A stretch of DNA of 64,000 nucleotides from Cyprinodon diabolis (lineage: Eukaryota; Chordata; Actinopteri; Cyprinodontiformes; Cyprinodontidae): assembly GCA_030533445.1 (NCBI GenBank), contig CM060062.1, forward strand, positions 15,022,164 to 15,086,163. The letters run 5' to 3'. This document shows positions 49,010 through 61,044 of the stretch, in pieces. A program made the translations under genes and the position numbers. Numbering within the stretch: position 1 is the first letter of the stretch; every line of letters starts with the position of its first letter. A model generated the notes under the pieces. That model was not told the DNA's origin and ran no database searches. It saw only the letters and a list, made by a program, of their open reading frames with translations.

Positions 49010-51041
49010 TACTCAAAACAAAAAAAATCATTAAAAATCCATAGTTTGCAATAAAATCCCGAAAAAAATCACAAATGTCAAGGAACACATCTCGCATGTC
49101 CTAGATTTTTTTTAGATGATTTATTAAATAATTTAAAGAAAGAAAAATCTTTAAACGTGAATGCCTTATACTGCGGCAGTTGAAAACCTCATAAGATGCT
49201 CAAACATGCATAGATTTACGCCAAACTTGGCAGTCTTTTCTATAATCAAAGGATAAATAACTGTTCCAAATTTGGCTAGGATTGCTATAAAACTTTTTGC
49301 GATACAACAATTTCCTGTTAACACAAACTTTTGAAAAATCAGAGTGACAGACTTCAAAGAAGCGCTTTGCTATTGTAACCAGCTTACAGCAGGCTTTGTA
49401 AAGAACGTATTTTGAAAGTATTAGCTCATTTGGATAAAAGGCTGATTTTATACAATTTTTTGAAAAGAGGTCCGTGATTTCACAACAGGGTGAAATGTAA
49501 TTCAAAATGGCCGACTCTACTCAAAACAAAAAAAATCATAAAAAATCCATATTTTGAAATAAAATCCAGAAAAAAATCGCAAATGTCAAGGAACACATCT
49601 CGCATGTCCTAGATTTTTTTTAGATGATTTATTAAATAATTTAAAGAAAGAAAAATCTTTAAACGTGAATGCCTTATACTGCGGCAGTTGAAAACCCCAT
49701 AAGATGCTCAAACATGCATAGATTCACGCCAAACTTGGCAGTCTTTTCTATAATCAAAGGATAAATGAATGTTCCAAATTTGGCTAGGATTGCTATAAAA
49801 CTTTTTGAGATACAACAATTTCCTGTTAACACAAACTTTTGAGAAATCAGAGTGACGGACTTTAAAGAAGCGCTTTCCTATTGTAACCAGCTTACAGCAG
49901 GCTTTGTAAAGAACGTATTTTGAAAGTTTTAGCTCATTTGGATAAAAGGCTGATTTTATACAATTTTTTGAAAAGAGGTCCGTGATTTTACAACAGGGTA
50001 AAATGTAATTCAAAATGGCCGACTCTACTCAAAACAAAAAAAATCATTAAAAATCCATAGTTTGCAATAAAATCCCGAAAAAAATCACAAATGTCAAGGA
50101 ACACATCTTGCATGTCCTAGATTTTTTTTAGATGATTTATTAAATAATTTAAAGAAAGAAAAATCTTTAAACTTGAATGCCATATACTGCGGCAGTTGAA
50201 AACCCCATAAGATGCTCAAACATGCATAGATTCACGCCAAACTTGGCAGTCTTTTCTATAATCAAAGGATAAATAACTGTTCCAAATTTGGCTAGGATTG
50301 CTATAAAACTTTTTGCGATATAACAATTTCCTGTTAACACAAACTTTTGAAAAATAGGAGTGACAGACTTTAAAAAAGCGCTTTGCTATTGTAACCAGCT
50401 TACAGCAGGCTTTGGAAAGAACGTATTTTGAAAGTATTAGCTCATTTGGATAAAAGACTGATTTTATACAATTTTTTGAAAAGAGGTCCGTGATTTCACA
50501 ACAGGGTGAAATGTAATTCAAAATGGCCGACTCTACTCAAAACAAAAAAAATCATAAAAAATCCATATTTTGAAATAAAATCCAGAAAAAAATCGCAAAT
50601 GTCAAGGAACACATCTCGCATGTCCTAGATTTTTTTTAGATGATTTATTAAATAATTTAAAGAAAGAAAAATCTTTAAACGTGAATGCCTTATAGTGCGG
50701 CAGTTGAAAACCCCATAAGATGCTCAAACATGCATAGATTCACGCCAAACTTGGCAGTCTTTTCTATAATCAAAGGATAAATAAATGTTCCAAATTTGGC
50801 TAGGATTGCTATAAAACTTTTTGAGATACAACAATTTCCTGTTAACACAAACCTTTGAGAAATCAGAGTGACGGACTTTAAAGAAGCGCTTTCCTATTGT
50901 AACCAGCTTACAGCAGGCTTTGTAAAGAACGTATTTTGAAAGTTTTAGCTCATTTGGATAAAAGGCTGATTTTATACAATTTTTTGAAAAGAGGTCCGTG
51001 ATTTCACAACAGGGTGAAATGTAATTCAAAATGGCCGACTC
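49010..51041 (+). repeat. monomer block of unit 4 (4 x 508 bp)
   Basis: Repeats the variant order of the unit 2 block, including the alternating GCAATAAAATCCCGA / GAAATAAAATCCAGA types. The second and fourth monomers differ from unit 2 by a few bases near GATTCACGCC. Confidence 0.94.
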
Positions 51042-53254
51042 TACTCAAAACAAAAAAAATCATAAAAAATCCATAGTTTGCAATAAAATCCCGAAAAAAA
51101 TCGCAAATGTCAAGGAACACATCTTGCATGTCCTAGATTTTTTTTAGATGATTTATGAAATAATTTAAAGAAAGAAAAATCTTTAAACTTGAATGCCATA
51201 TACTGCGGCAGTTGAAAACCCCATAAGATGCTCAAACATGCATAGATTCATGCCAAACTTGGCAGTCTTTTCTATAATCAAAGGATAAATAACTATTCCA
51301 AATTTGGCTACGATTGCTTTAAAACTTTTTGAAATACAACAATTTCCTGTTAACACAAACTTTTGAAAAATTAGAGTGACGGACTTTTAAGAAGAGCTAT
51401 GCTGTGTTTACCGTCATACAAGTAGCTATTAGAGGAATATATTCCAAAAGTCCTAGCGTTTTTGGGAAAACGACTGATTTTTTAGAAATATTTTAACATA
51501 GTGATTCTATTTTCATAAGGGTGACGTTTGATTCAAAATGGCCGACTTCATGAGAGGTTTAGACCATGGGCCCAAGAGACTTTTTTGTAGGTCCTGAGGG
51601 GTTACATAAGTGGTCCAAGTTTCAGAACTCTCAGTCATAACATGGCACGGGGCTTACCCTTTGTTTCCCTGCCTAATGACCAAGTTTGGCGCTTGGCCAC
51701 GCCCACATGCTTTGATTTAGAAAAATTCCTTTGATAACTTTTGATCCCCAATGTCTCAAGTCATTATACGGTGAATATAAAGTGTGTAACTCAAAAGCTC
51801 TAGGAGGAGTTCGCTCAAATAGGTCACAAAGGTAAGAAAGCAAAGGGATTTCTTTGATTCAAAATGGCCGACTTCCTGTGTGATTTGGACCATGGCCCCA
51901 AGAGACTTTTTTGTAGGTCCTGAGGGGTTACATAAGTGGTCCAAGTTTCAGAACTCTCAGTCATAACATGGCACGGGGCTTACCCTTTGTTTCCCTGCCT
52001 AATGACCAAGTTTGACGCCTGGCCACGCCCACATGCTTTGATGTAGAAAAATTCCTTTGATAACTTTTGATCCCCAATGCCTCAAGTCAAGTTGGAGTTA
52101 GTTTGAAGCCTGTGACTCAAAAGCTGTAGGAGGAGTTCGTTCAAATATAGAGGCTATAAAGTGCAAAATTACGGTGAAAATTTGAACTTCAATCAAAAAT
52201 GGCCGACTTCCTGTGGGGTTTAGACCATGGGTCCAAGAGGCTTTTTTGTAGGTCCTGGGGTGTTTAACATGTGTGCCAACTTTCATAATCCTAAGTCATT
52301 GCATGGCTTGGGGCTGGTCGTTTTAGTTTTTCTAGGGGGCGCTGTATAGAAAGTAAGCCACGCCCATCGATTATTGGCCTAGATTCTTGTGTGGGCTTGG
52401 ACCAAGTTCCATCCTAGTGACTTTGGTGCAGATTGAAGGATCTATGAGGAGATGAGAGCCAAAAGTATGATCACGGCGAAACACCTGACTTTGCCGGGTC
52501 ACCATAGCAACACCATTTAACTCAAAATCTTTGTGCTTTAAACGAAGTTAGACCAACATGTTTTCTATCATCTGACAAAGTTTCAAGGTGCTGGTGTTTA
52601 ATATGACTGAAAGGGACCCTCCCAAGTGAAAAAAGTGACTTTCTTCCCTTAGGGGGCGGGGCTTAGATGATGTCATCATTTGACCATCCAGTATGGTCAA
52701 GCACCCAAAGGGGCTCCTTACTGCCTAACTTGGTTTGATTTGAACTTTTTTTGTAAAAGTTATTCCACTTTGAAATTCTTCAAAAGTGCCCTAACTTTGG
52801 GGCCCCTGGGGACCCCTTAAACATGCTCAAAAACGAAAACCTTTGATAACTTTTAATCTCCAATGTCTTAACTGCATAATGACCGAGTTTGAAGCCGATA
52901 GCTCATTATCCCTAGGAGGAGTTCGTTAAAGTTCGACATGAGCGAAAATGAAAAATGGCCAAAAATCGCACTTTGACCCAAAATGGCTGACTTCCTGTGG
53001 GTTTTAGGGCATACCTCCAAGAGACTTTTTTTCATGATTTGAGGTGATCTACCTGTGTGCCAAAGTTCAAATCTCTGGGACTTACAGTTTCCCCCAACTC
53101 ACGTTAGGGGGCGCTGTGGCGTAATTTGGGGGCGGCCATTTTGGATTCCATTATAGACCGGCTATTTCACGCGGGGGACAATTTACTGCCACGTTTTCCT
53201 GAGTTTTTGAATATGCGAAGTCACCGTAAAATGCGTTTGAAGTGAGAAAAGAAA

Positions 53255-53257
<3 letters not shown>

Positions 53258-53289
<32 letters not shown>
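53258..53289. repeat. (AAT)n microsatellite at unit 4 tail
   Basis: About ten AAT units. Shorter versions lie at the ends of units 2 (near 46127), 3 (near 48670), 5 (near 57154) and 6 (near 60975), so its length varies between copies. Confidence 0.93.
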
Positions 53290-53308
53290 GAAACTTTCGA
53301 AATACAAT

Positions 53309-53400
53309 AGGCCTTCGCAGCGCTTTGCTGCTCGGGCCTAATAATAATAAGAAACTTTCGAAATACAATAGGCCTTCGCAGCGCTTTGCTGCTCGGGCCT
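53309..53400 (+). repeat. tandem 3'-terminal hairpins at unit 4/5 junction
   Basis: Two copies of a hairpin with outer stem AGGCC/GGCCT (53309-53313 and 53335-53339) and inner stem GCAGC/GCTGC (53317-53321 and 53327-53331), repeated 61 bp later. Each is followed by CTAAT. The same hairpin, with GCAGCACTTTGCTGC, occurs once at about 57190-57222 and 61011-61043. Confidence 0.9.
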
Positions 53401-53402
53401 AA

Positions 53403-56400
53403 TTAAAGCCACAAGTGGCATTGGGCGGCCCTCGCAGCTCGCACCGCCTGGTATGCTGCGACCGCGGGAACCAAGCGACCGCCTCCTTCTTGCTCCTCCC
53501 GACCCAGCAAAATGGGTTCCACGCTTTACCTCTGGGCCTGCTGAGACAACCACAGCTTTGGTCAGGAAGGGTTAAACTAGGGATAAAATATAATATCTGG
53601 GATGAATCTCATCTGTGAGATAGATGCTGCGGCCATCTCAGGTGGTGGGTCAAAAGTATATGTTCAAAAGATGGAGAAACACCACCGCCAAAATCCACGG
53701 TTAGCGGTAATACACCCTACTCAAAACAAAAAAAATCATTAAAAATCCATAGTTTGCAATAAAATCCCGAAAAAAATCGCAAATGTCAAGGAACACATCT
53801 CGCATGTCCTAGATTTTTTTTAGATGATTTATTAAATAATTTAAAGAAAGAAAAATCTTTAAACGTGAATGCCTTATACTGCGGCAGTTGAAAACCTCAT
53901 AAGATGCTCAAACATGCATAGATTTACGCCAAACTTGGCAGTCTTTTCTATAATCAAAGGATAAATAACTGTTCCAAATTTGGCTAGGATTGCTATAAAA
54001 CTTTTTGCGATACAACAATTTCCTGTTAACACAAACTTTTGAAAAATCAGAGTGACAGACTTTAAAGAAGCGCTTTGCTATTGTAACCAGCTTACAGCAG
54101 GCTTTGTAAAGAACGTATTTTGAAAGTATTAGCTCATTTGGATAAAAGGCTGATTTTATAAAATTTTTTGAAAAGAGGTCAGTGATTTCACAACAGGGTG
54201 AAATGTAATTCAAAATGGCCGACTCTACTCAAAACAAAAAAAATCATTAAAAATCCATAGTTTGCAATAAAATCCCGAAAAAAATCGCAAATGTCAAGGA
54301 ACACATCTCGCATGTCCTAGATTTTTTTTAGATGATTTATTCAATAATTTAAAGAAAGAAAAATCTTTAAACGTGAATGCCTTATACTGCGGCAGTTGAA
54401 AACCTCATAAGATGCTCAAACATGCATAGATTTAGGCCACACTTGGCAGTCTTTTCTATAATCAAAGGATAAATAAATGTTCCAAATTTGGCTAGGATTG
54501 CTATAAAAAATTTAGCGATACAACAATTTCCTGTTAACACAAACTTTTGAAAAATCAGAGTGACAGACTTTAAAGAAGCGCTTTGCTATTGTAACCAGCT
54601 TACAGCAGGCTTTGTAAAGAACGTATTTTGAAAGTATTAGCTCATTTGGATAAAAGGCTGATTTTATAAAAATTTTGGAAAAGAGGTCAGTGATTTCACA
54701 ACAGGGTGAAATGTAATTCAAAATGGCCGACTCTACTCAAAACAACAGAAATCATTAAAAATCCATAGTTTGCAATAAAATCCCGAAAAAAATCGCAAAT
54801 GTCAAGGAACACATCTCGCATGTCCTAGATTTTTTTTAGATGATTTATTAAATAATTTAAAGAAAGAAAAATCTTTAAACGTGAATGCCTTATACTGCGG
54901 CAGTTGAAAACCTCATAAGATGCTCAAACATGCATAGATTTACGCCAAACTTGGCAGTCTTTTCTATAATCAAAGGATAAATAACTGTTCCAAATTTGGC
55001 TAGGATTGCTATAAAACTTTTTGCGATACAACAATTTCCTGTTAACACAAACTTGTGAAAAATCAGAGTGACAGACTTTAAAGAAGCGCTTTGCTATTGT
55101 AACCAGCTTACAGCAGGCTTTGTAAAGAACGTATTTTGAAAGTATTAGCTCATTTGGATAAAAGGCTGATTTTATACAATTTTTTGAAAAGAGGTCCGTG
55201 ATTTCACAACAGGGTAAAATGTAATTCAAAATGGCCGACTCTACTCAAAACAAAAAAAATCATTAAAAATCCATAGTTTGCAATAAAATCCCGAAAAAAA
55301 TCACAAATGTCAAGGAACACATCTTGCATATCCTAGATTTTTTTTAGATGATTTATTAAATAATTTAAAGAAAGAAAAATCTTTAAACTTGAATGCCATA
55401 TACTGCGGCAGTTGAAAACCCCATAAGATGCTCAAACATGCATAGATTCACGCCAAACTTGGCAGTCTTTTCTATAATCAAAGGATAAATAACTGTACCA
55501 AATTTGGCTACGATTGCTATAAAACTTTTTGAGATACAACAATTTCCTGTTAACAAAAAATTGTGAAAAATCAGAGTGACGGACTTTTAAGAAGAGCTAT
55601 GCTGTGTTTACCATCAAACCAGTAGCGATTAGAGGAATATATTCCAAAAGTCCTAGCTCTTTTAGGAAAACGACTGATTTTTTAGAAATATTTTAACATA
55701 GTGATTCTATTTTCATAAGGGTGCCGTTTGATTAAAAATGGCCGACTTCATGAGAGGTTTAGACCATGGCTCCAATGAAACTTTTTGTAGGTGGAGAGCT
55801 CATACAGATGTGTGCCCAGTTTTATTATCCTAGGAACGAGCATGGCTAGGGGCTGAATTATTTCCTGGCATTATCTGTCCACTTGACCAACTATTAGGCG
55901 AGAACGCAAACTTTTGAAAAATCAGAGTGACGGACTTTAAAGAAGCGCTTTACTATTGTAACCAGCTTATAGCAGGCTTTGTAAAGAACGTATTTTGAAA
56001 GTTTTAGCTCATTTGGATAAAAGGCTGATTTTATACAATTTTTTGAAAAGAGGTCTGTGATTTCACAACAGGGTAAAATGTAATTCAAAATGGCCGACTT
56101 CCGGTGGGGTTTAGACCGTGTCTTCAAGAGGCTTTTAGTTGGGGCCTGATGAGATGCAAATGTGTTCAAAGTTTCAATATTCCTGGACTAAAAACGGCTT
56201 GGGGCTGATGGTTTGAAGTTTGTTATTTCTAGGGGGCGCTGTAGGGAAATTAAGCCCCGCCCACAAAATATTGCTCTGGATTCCTGTTGGGAGTTGGACT
56301 AGGATCATCTCTTGTTATTTTGGTGCAGATCTGATTATTATTGAGGAAATGAGAGCCAATCGTATTTTCATGGCGAAACGCCTCACTTCGCCATGGTGCC

Positions 56401-57223
56401 ACGGCAACACCATTTAACTCAGACTCTCTGTGCTTTAAACGAAGTTAGACCAACCTGTTTTCTATCATCTGACAAAGTTTCAAGGTGCTGGTGTTTAAAA
56501 TGAGTGAAAGGGACCCTCCCAAGTGAAAAAAGTAACTTTCTTCCCTTAGGGGGCGGGGCTTAGATGATGTCATCATTTGACCATCCAGTATGGTCAAGCA
56601 CCCAAAGGGGCTCCTTACTGCCAAACTTGGTTTGATTTGAATTTTTTTTGTAAAAGTTATTCAACTTTGAAATTCTTCAAAAGTAGCCTAACTTTGGGGC
56701 CCCTGGGGACCCCTTAAACATGCTCAAAAACGAAAACCTTTGATAACTTTTAATCTCCAATGCCTTAACTGCATAATGACCGAGTTTGAAGCCGATAGCT
56801 CATAATCCCTAGGAGGAGTTCGTTAAAGTTCGACATGAGCGAAAATGAAAAATGGCCAAAAATCGCACTTTGACCCAAAATGGCTGACTTCCTGTGGGTT
56901 TTAGGGCATACCTCCAAGAGACTTTTTTTCATGATTTGAGGAGATCTACCTGTGTGCCAAAATTCAGATCTCTGGGACTTACAGTTTCCCCCAACTCACG
57001 TTAGGGGGCGCTGTGGCGTAATTTGGGGGCGGCCATTTTTGATTCTATTATAGACCGGCTATTTCACGCGGGGGACAATTTACTGCCACGTTTTCCTGAG
57101 TTTTTGAATATGCGAAGTCCCCGTAAAATGCGTTCAAAGTGCTACAAGAATCGTAATAATAATAATAATAAGAAACTTTCGAAATACAATAGGCCTTCGC
57201 AGCACTTTGCTGCTCGGGCCTAA
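53403..57223 (+). repeat. macro-unit 5 (3 monomers, X-type tail)
   Basis: 3821 bp, with monomers at 53718, 54226 and 54734 and the variant at 55242. It ends in AATAATAATAAGAAACTTTC and a 3' hairpin. It is nearly identical to unit 6. One difference I saw is GGCTACGATTG here (about 55507) against GGCTAGGATTG in unit 6. Confidence 0.95.
53718..55241 (+). repeat. monomer block of unit 5 (3 x 508 bp)
   Basis: All three monomers are of the GCAATAAAATCCCGA type. Confidence 0.94.
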
Positions 57224-60200
57224 TTAAAGCCACAAGTGGCATTGGGCGGCCCTCGCAGCTCGCACCGCCTGGTATGCTGCGACCGCGGGAACCAAGCGAC
57301 CGCCTCCTTCTTGCTCCTCCCGACCCAGCAAAATGGGTTCCACGCTTTACCTCTGGGCCTGCTGAGACAACCACAGCTTTGGTCAGGAAGGGTTAAACTA
57401 GGGATAAAATATAATATCTGGGATGAATCTCATCTGTGAGATAGATGCTGCGGCCATCTCAGGTGGTGGGTCAAAAGTATATGTTCAAAAGATGGAGAAA
57501 CACCACCGCCAAAATCCACGGTTAGCGGTAATACACCCTACTCAAAACAAAAAAAATCATTAAAAATCCATAGTTTGCAATAAAATCCCGAAAAAAATCG
57601 CAAATGTCAAGGAACACATCTCGCATGTCCTAGATTTTTTTTAGATGATTTATTAAATAATTTAAAGAAAGAAAAATCTTTAAACGTGAATGCCTTATAC
57701 TGCGGCAGTTGAAAACCTCATAAGATGCTCAAACATGCATAGATTTACGCCAAACTTGGCAGTCTTTTCTATAATCAAAGGATAAATAACTGTTCCAAAT
57801 TTGGCTAGGATTGCTATAAAACTTTTTGCGATACAACAATTTCCTGTTAACACAAACTTTTGAAAAATCAGAGTGACAGACTTTAAAGAAGCGCTTTGCT
57901 ATTGTAACCAGCTTACAGCAGGCTTTGTAAAGAACGTATTTTGAAAGTATTAGCTCATTTGGATAAAAGGCTGATTTTATAAAATTTTTTGAAAAGAGGT
58001 CAGTGATTTCACAACAGGGTGAAATGTAATTCAAAATGGCCGACTCTACTCAAAACAAAAAAAATCATTAAAAATCCATAGTTTGCAATAAAATCCCGAA
58101 AAAAATCGCAAATGTCAAGGAACACATCTCGCATGTCCTAGATTTTTTTTAGATGATTTATTCAATAATTTAAAGAAAGAAAAATCTTTAAACGTGAATG
58201 CCTTATACTGCGGCAGTTGAAAACCTCATAAGATGCTCAAACATGCATAGATTTAGGCCACACTTGGCAGTCTTTTCTATAATCAAAGGATAAATAAATG
58301 TTCCAAATTTGGCTAGGATTGCTATAAAAAATTTAGCGATACAACAATTTCCTGTTAACACAAACTTTTGAAAAATCAGAGTGACAGACTTTAAAGAAGC
58401 GCTTTGCTATTGTAACCAGCTTACAGCAGGCTTTGTAAAGAACGTATTTTGAAAGTATTAGCTCATTTGGATAAAAGGCTGATTTTATAAAAATTTTGGA
58501 AAAGAGGTCAGTGATTTCACAACAGGGTGAAATGTAATTCAAAATGGCCGACTCTACTCAAAACAACAGAAATCATTAAAAATCCATAGTTTGCAATAAA
58601 ATCCCGAAAAAAATCGCAAATGTCAAGGAACACATCTCGCATGTCCTAGATTTTTTTTAGATGATTTATTAAATAATTTAAAGAAAGAAAAATCTTTAAA
58701 CGTGAATGCCTTATACTGCGGCAGTTGAAAACCTCATAAGATGCTCAAACATGCATAGATTTACGCCAAACTTGGCAGTCTTTTCTATAATCAAAGGATA
58801 AATAACTGTTCCAAATTTGGCTAGGATTGCTATAAAACTTTTTGCGATACAACAATTTCCTGTTAACACAAACTTGTGAAAAATCAGAGTGACAGACTTT
58901 AAAGAAGCGCTTTGCTATTGTAACCAGCTTACAGCAGGCTTTGTAAAGAACGTATTTTGAAAGTATTAGCTCATTTGGATAAAAGGCTGATTTTATACAA
59001 TTTTTTGAAAAGAGGTCCGTGATTTCACAACAGGGTAAAATGTAATTCAAAATGGCCGACTCTACTCAAAACAAAAAAAATCATTAAAAATCCATAGTTT
59101 GCAATAAAATCCCGAAAAAAATCACAAATGTCAAGGAACACATCTTGCATATCCTAGATTTTTTTTAGATGATTTATTAAATAATTTAAAGAAAGAAAAA
59201 TCTTTAAACTTGAATGCCATATACTGCGGCAGTTGAAAACCCCATAAGATGCTCAAACATGCATAGATTCACGCCAAACTTGGCAGTCTTTTCTATAATC
59301 AAAGGATAAATAACTGTACCAAATTTGGCTAGGATTGCTATAAAACTTTTTGAGATACAACAATTTCCTGTTAACAAAAAATTGTGAAAAATCAGAGTGA
59401 CGGACTTTTAAGAAGAGCTATGCTGTGTTTACCATCAAACCAGTAGCGATTAGAGGAATATATTCCAAAAGTCCTAGCTCTTTTAGGAAAACGACTGATT
59501 TTTTAGAAATATTTTAACATAGTGATTCTATTTTCATAAGGGTGCCGTTTGATTAAAAATGGCCGACTTCATGAGAGGTTTAGACCATGGCTCCAATGAA
59601 ACTTTTTGTAGGTGGAGAGCTCATACAGATGTGTGCCCAGTTTTATTATCCTAGGAACGAGCATGGCTAGGGGCTGAATTATTTCCTGGCATTATCTGTC
59701 CACTTGACCAACTATTAGGCGAGAACGCAAACTTTTGAAAAATCAGAGTGACGGACTTTAAAGAAGCGCTTTACTATTGTAACCAGCTTATAGCAGGCTT
59801 TGTAAAGAACGTATTTTGAAAGTTTTAGCTCATTTGGATAAAAGGCTGATTTTATACAATTTTTTGAAAAGAGGTCTGTGATTTCACAACAGGGTAAAAT
59901 GTAATTCAAAATGGCCGACTTCCGGTGGGGTTTAGACCGTGTCTTCAAGAGGCTTTTAGTTGGGGCCTGATGAGATGCAAATGTGTTCAAAGTTTCAATA
60001 TTCCTGGACTAAAAACGGCTTGGGGCTGATGGTTTGAAGTTTGTTATTTCTAGGGGGCGCTGTAGGGAAATTAAGCCCCGCCCACAAAATATTGCTCTGG
60101 ATTCCTGTTGGGAGTTGGACTAGGATCATCTCTTGTTATTTTGGTGCAGATCTGATTATTATTGAGGAAATGAGAGCCAATCGTATTTTCATGGCGAAAC

Positions 60201-61044
60201 GCCTCACTTCGCCATGGTGCCACGGCAACACCATTTAACTCAGACTCTCTGTGCTTTAAACGAAGTTAGACCAACCTGTTTTCTATCATCTGACAAAGTT
60301 TCAAGGTGCTGGTGTTTAAAATGAGTGAAAGGGACCCTCCCAAGTGAAAAAAGTAACTTTCTTCCCTTAGGGGGCGGGGCTTAGATGATGTCATCATTTG
60401 ACCATCCAGTATGGTCAAGCACCCAAAGGGGCTCCTTACTGCCAAACTTGGTTTGATTTGAATTTTTTTTGTAAAAGTTATTCAACTTTGAAATTCTTCA
60501 AAAGTAGCCTAACTTTGGGGCCCCTGGGGACCCCTTAAACATGCTCAAAAACGAAAACCTTTGATAACTTTTAATCTCCAATGCCTTAACTGCATAATGA
60601 CCGAGTTTGAAGCCGATAGCTCATAATCCCTAGGAGGAGTTCGTTAAAGTTCGACATGAGCGAAAATGAAAAATGGCCAAAAATCGCACTTTGACCCAAA
60701 ATGGCTGACTTCCTGTGGGTTTTAGGGCATACCTCCAAGAGACTTTTTTTCATGATTTGAGGAGATCTACCTGTGTGCCAAAATTCAGATCTCTGGGACT
60801 TACAGTTTCCCCCAACTCACGTTAGGGGGCGCTGTGGCGTAATTTGGGGGCGGCCATTTTTGATTCTATTATAGACCGGCTATTTCACGCGGGGGACAAT
60901 TTACTGCCACGTTTTCCTGAGTTTTTGAATATGCGAAGTCCCCGTAAAATGCGTTCAAAGTGCTACAAGAATCGTAATAATAATAATAATAAGAAACTTT
61001 CGAAATACAATAGGCCTTCGCAGCACTTTGCTGCTCGGGCCTAA
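57224..61044 (+). repeat. macro-unit 6 (near-identical copy of unit 5)
   Basis: Same length (3821 bp) and landmarks as unit 5. Monomers at 57539, 58047 and 58555. The second monomer carries the same private changes as in unit 5 (TTTAGGCCACACTTGGC; AAAAATTTAGCGATAC). Confidence 0.95.
57539..59062 (+). repeat. monomer block of unit 6 (3 x 508 bp)
   Basis: Matches the unit 5 block at an offset of 3821 bp. Confidence 0.94.

Larger units (their letters stand above)
48695..53402 (+). repeat. macro-unit 4 (4 monomers, duplicated 3' hairpin)
   Basis: Closely repeats unit 2 at an offset of 7128 bp (monomers at 49010, 49518, 50026 and 50534). It ends with a longer (AAT)n and two tandem copies, 61 bp apart, of a terminal segment ending GCTGCTCGGGCCTAAT. 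Confidence 0.92.

Noticed and set aside
57048..57374. 108-codon minus-strand frame across the unit 5/6 junction (repeated at 60869-61195)
   Set aside because: Contains a poly-Tyr run from the (AAT)n tract and duplicates only because the units are identical. GC-rich head sequence read in frame by chance.
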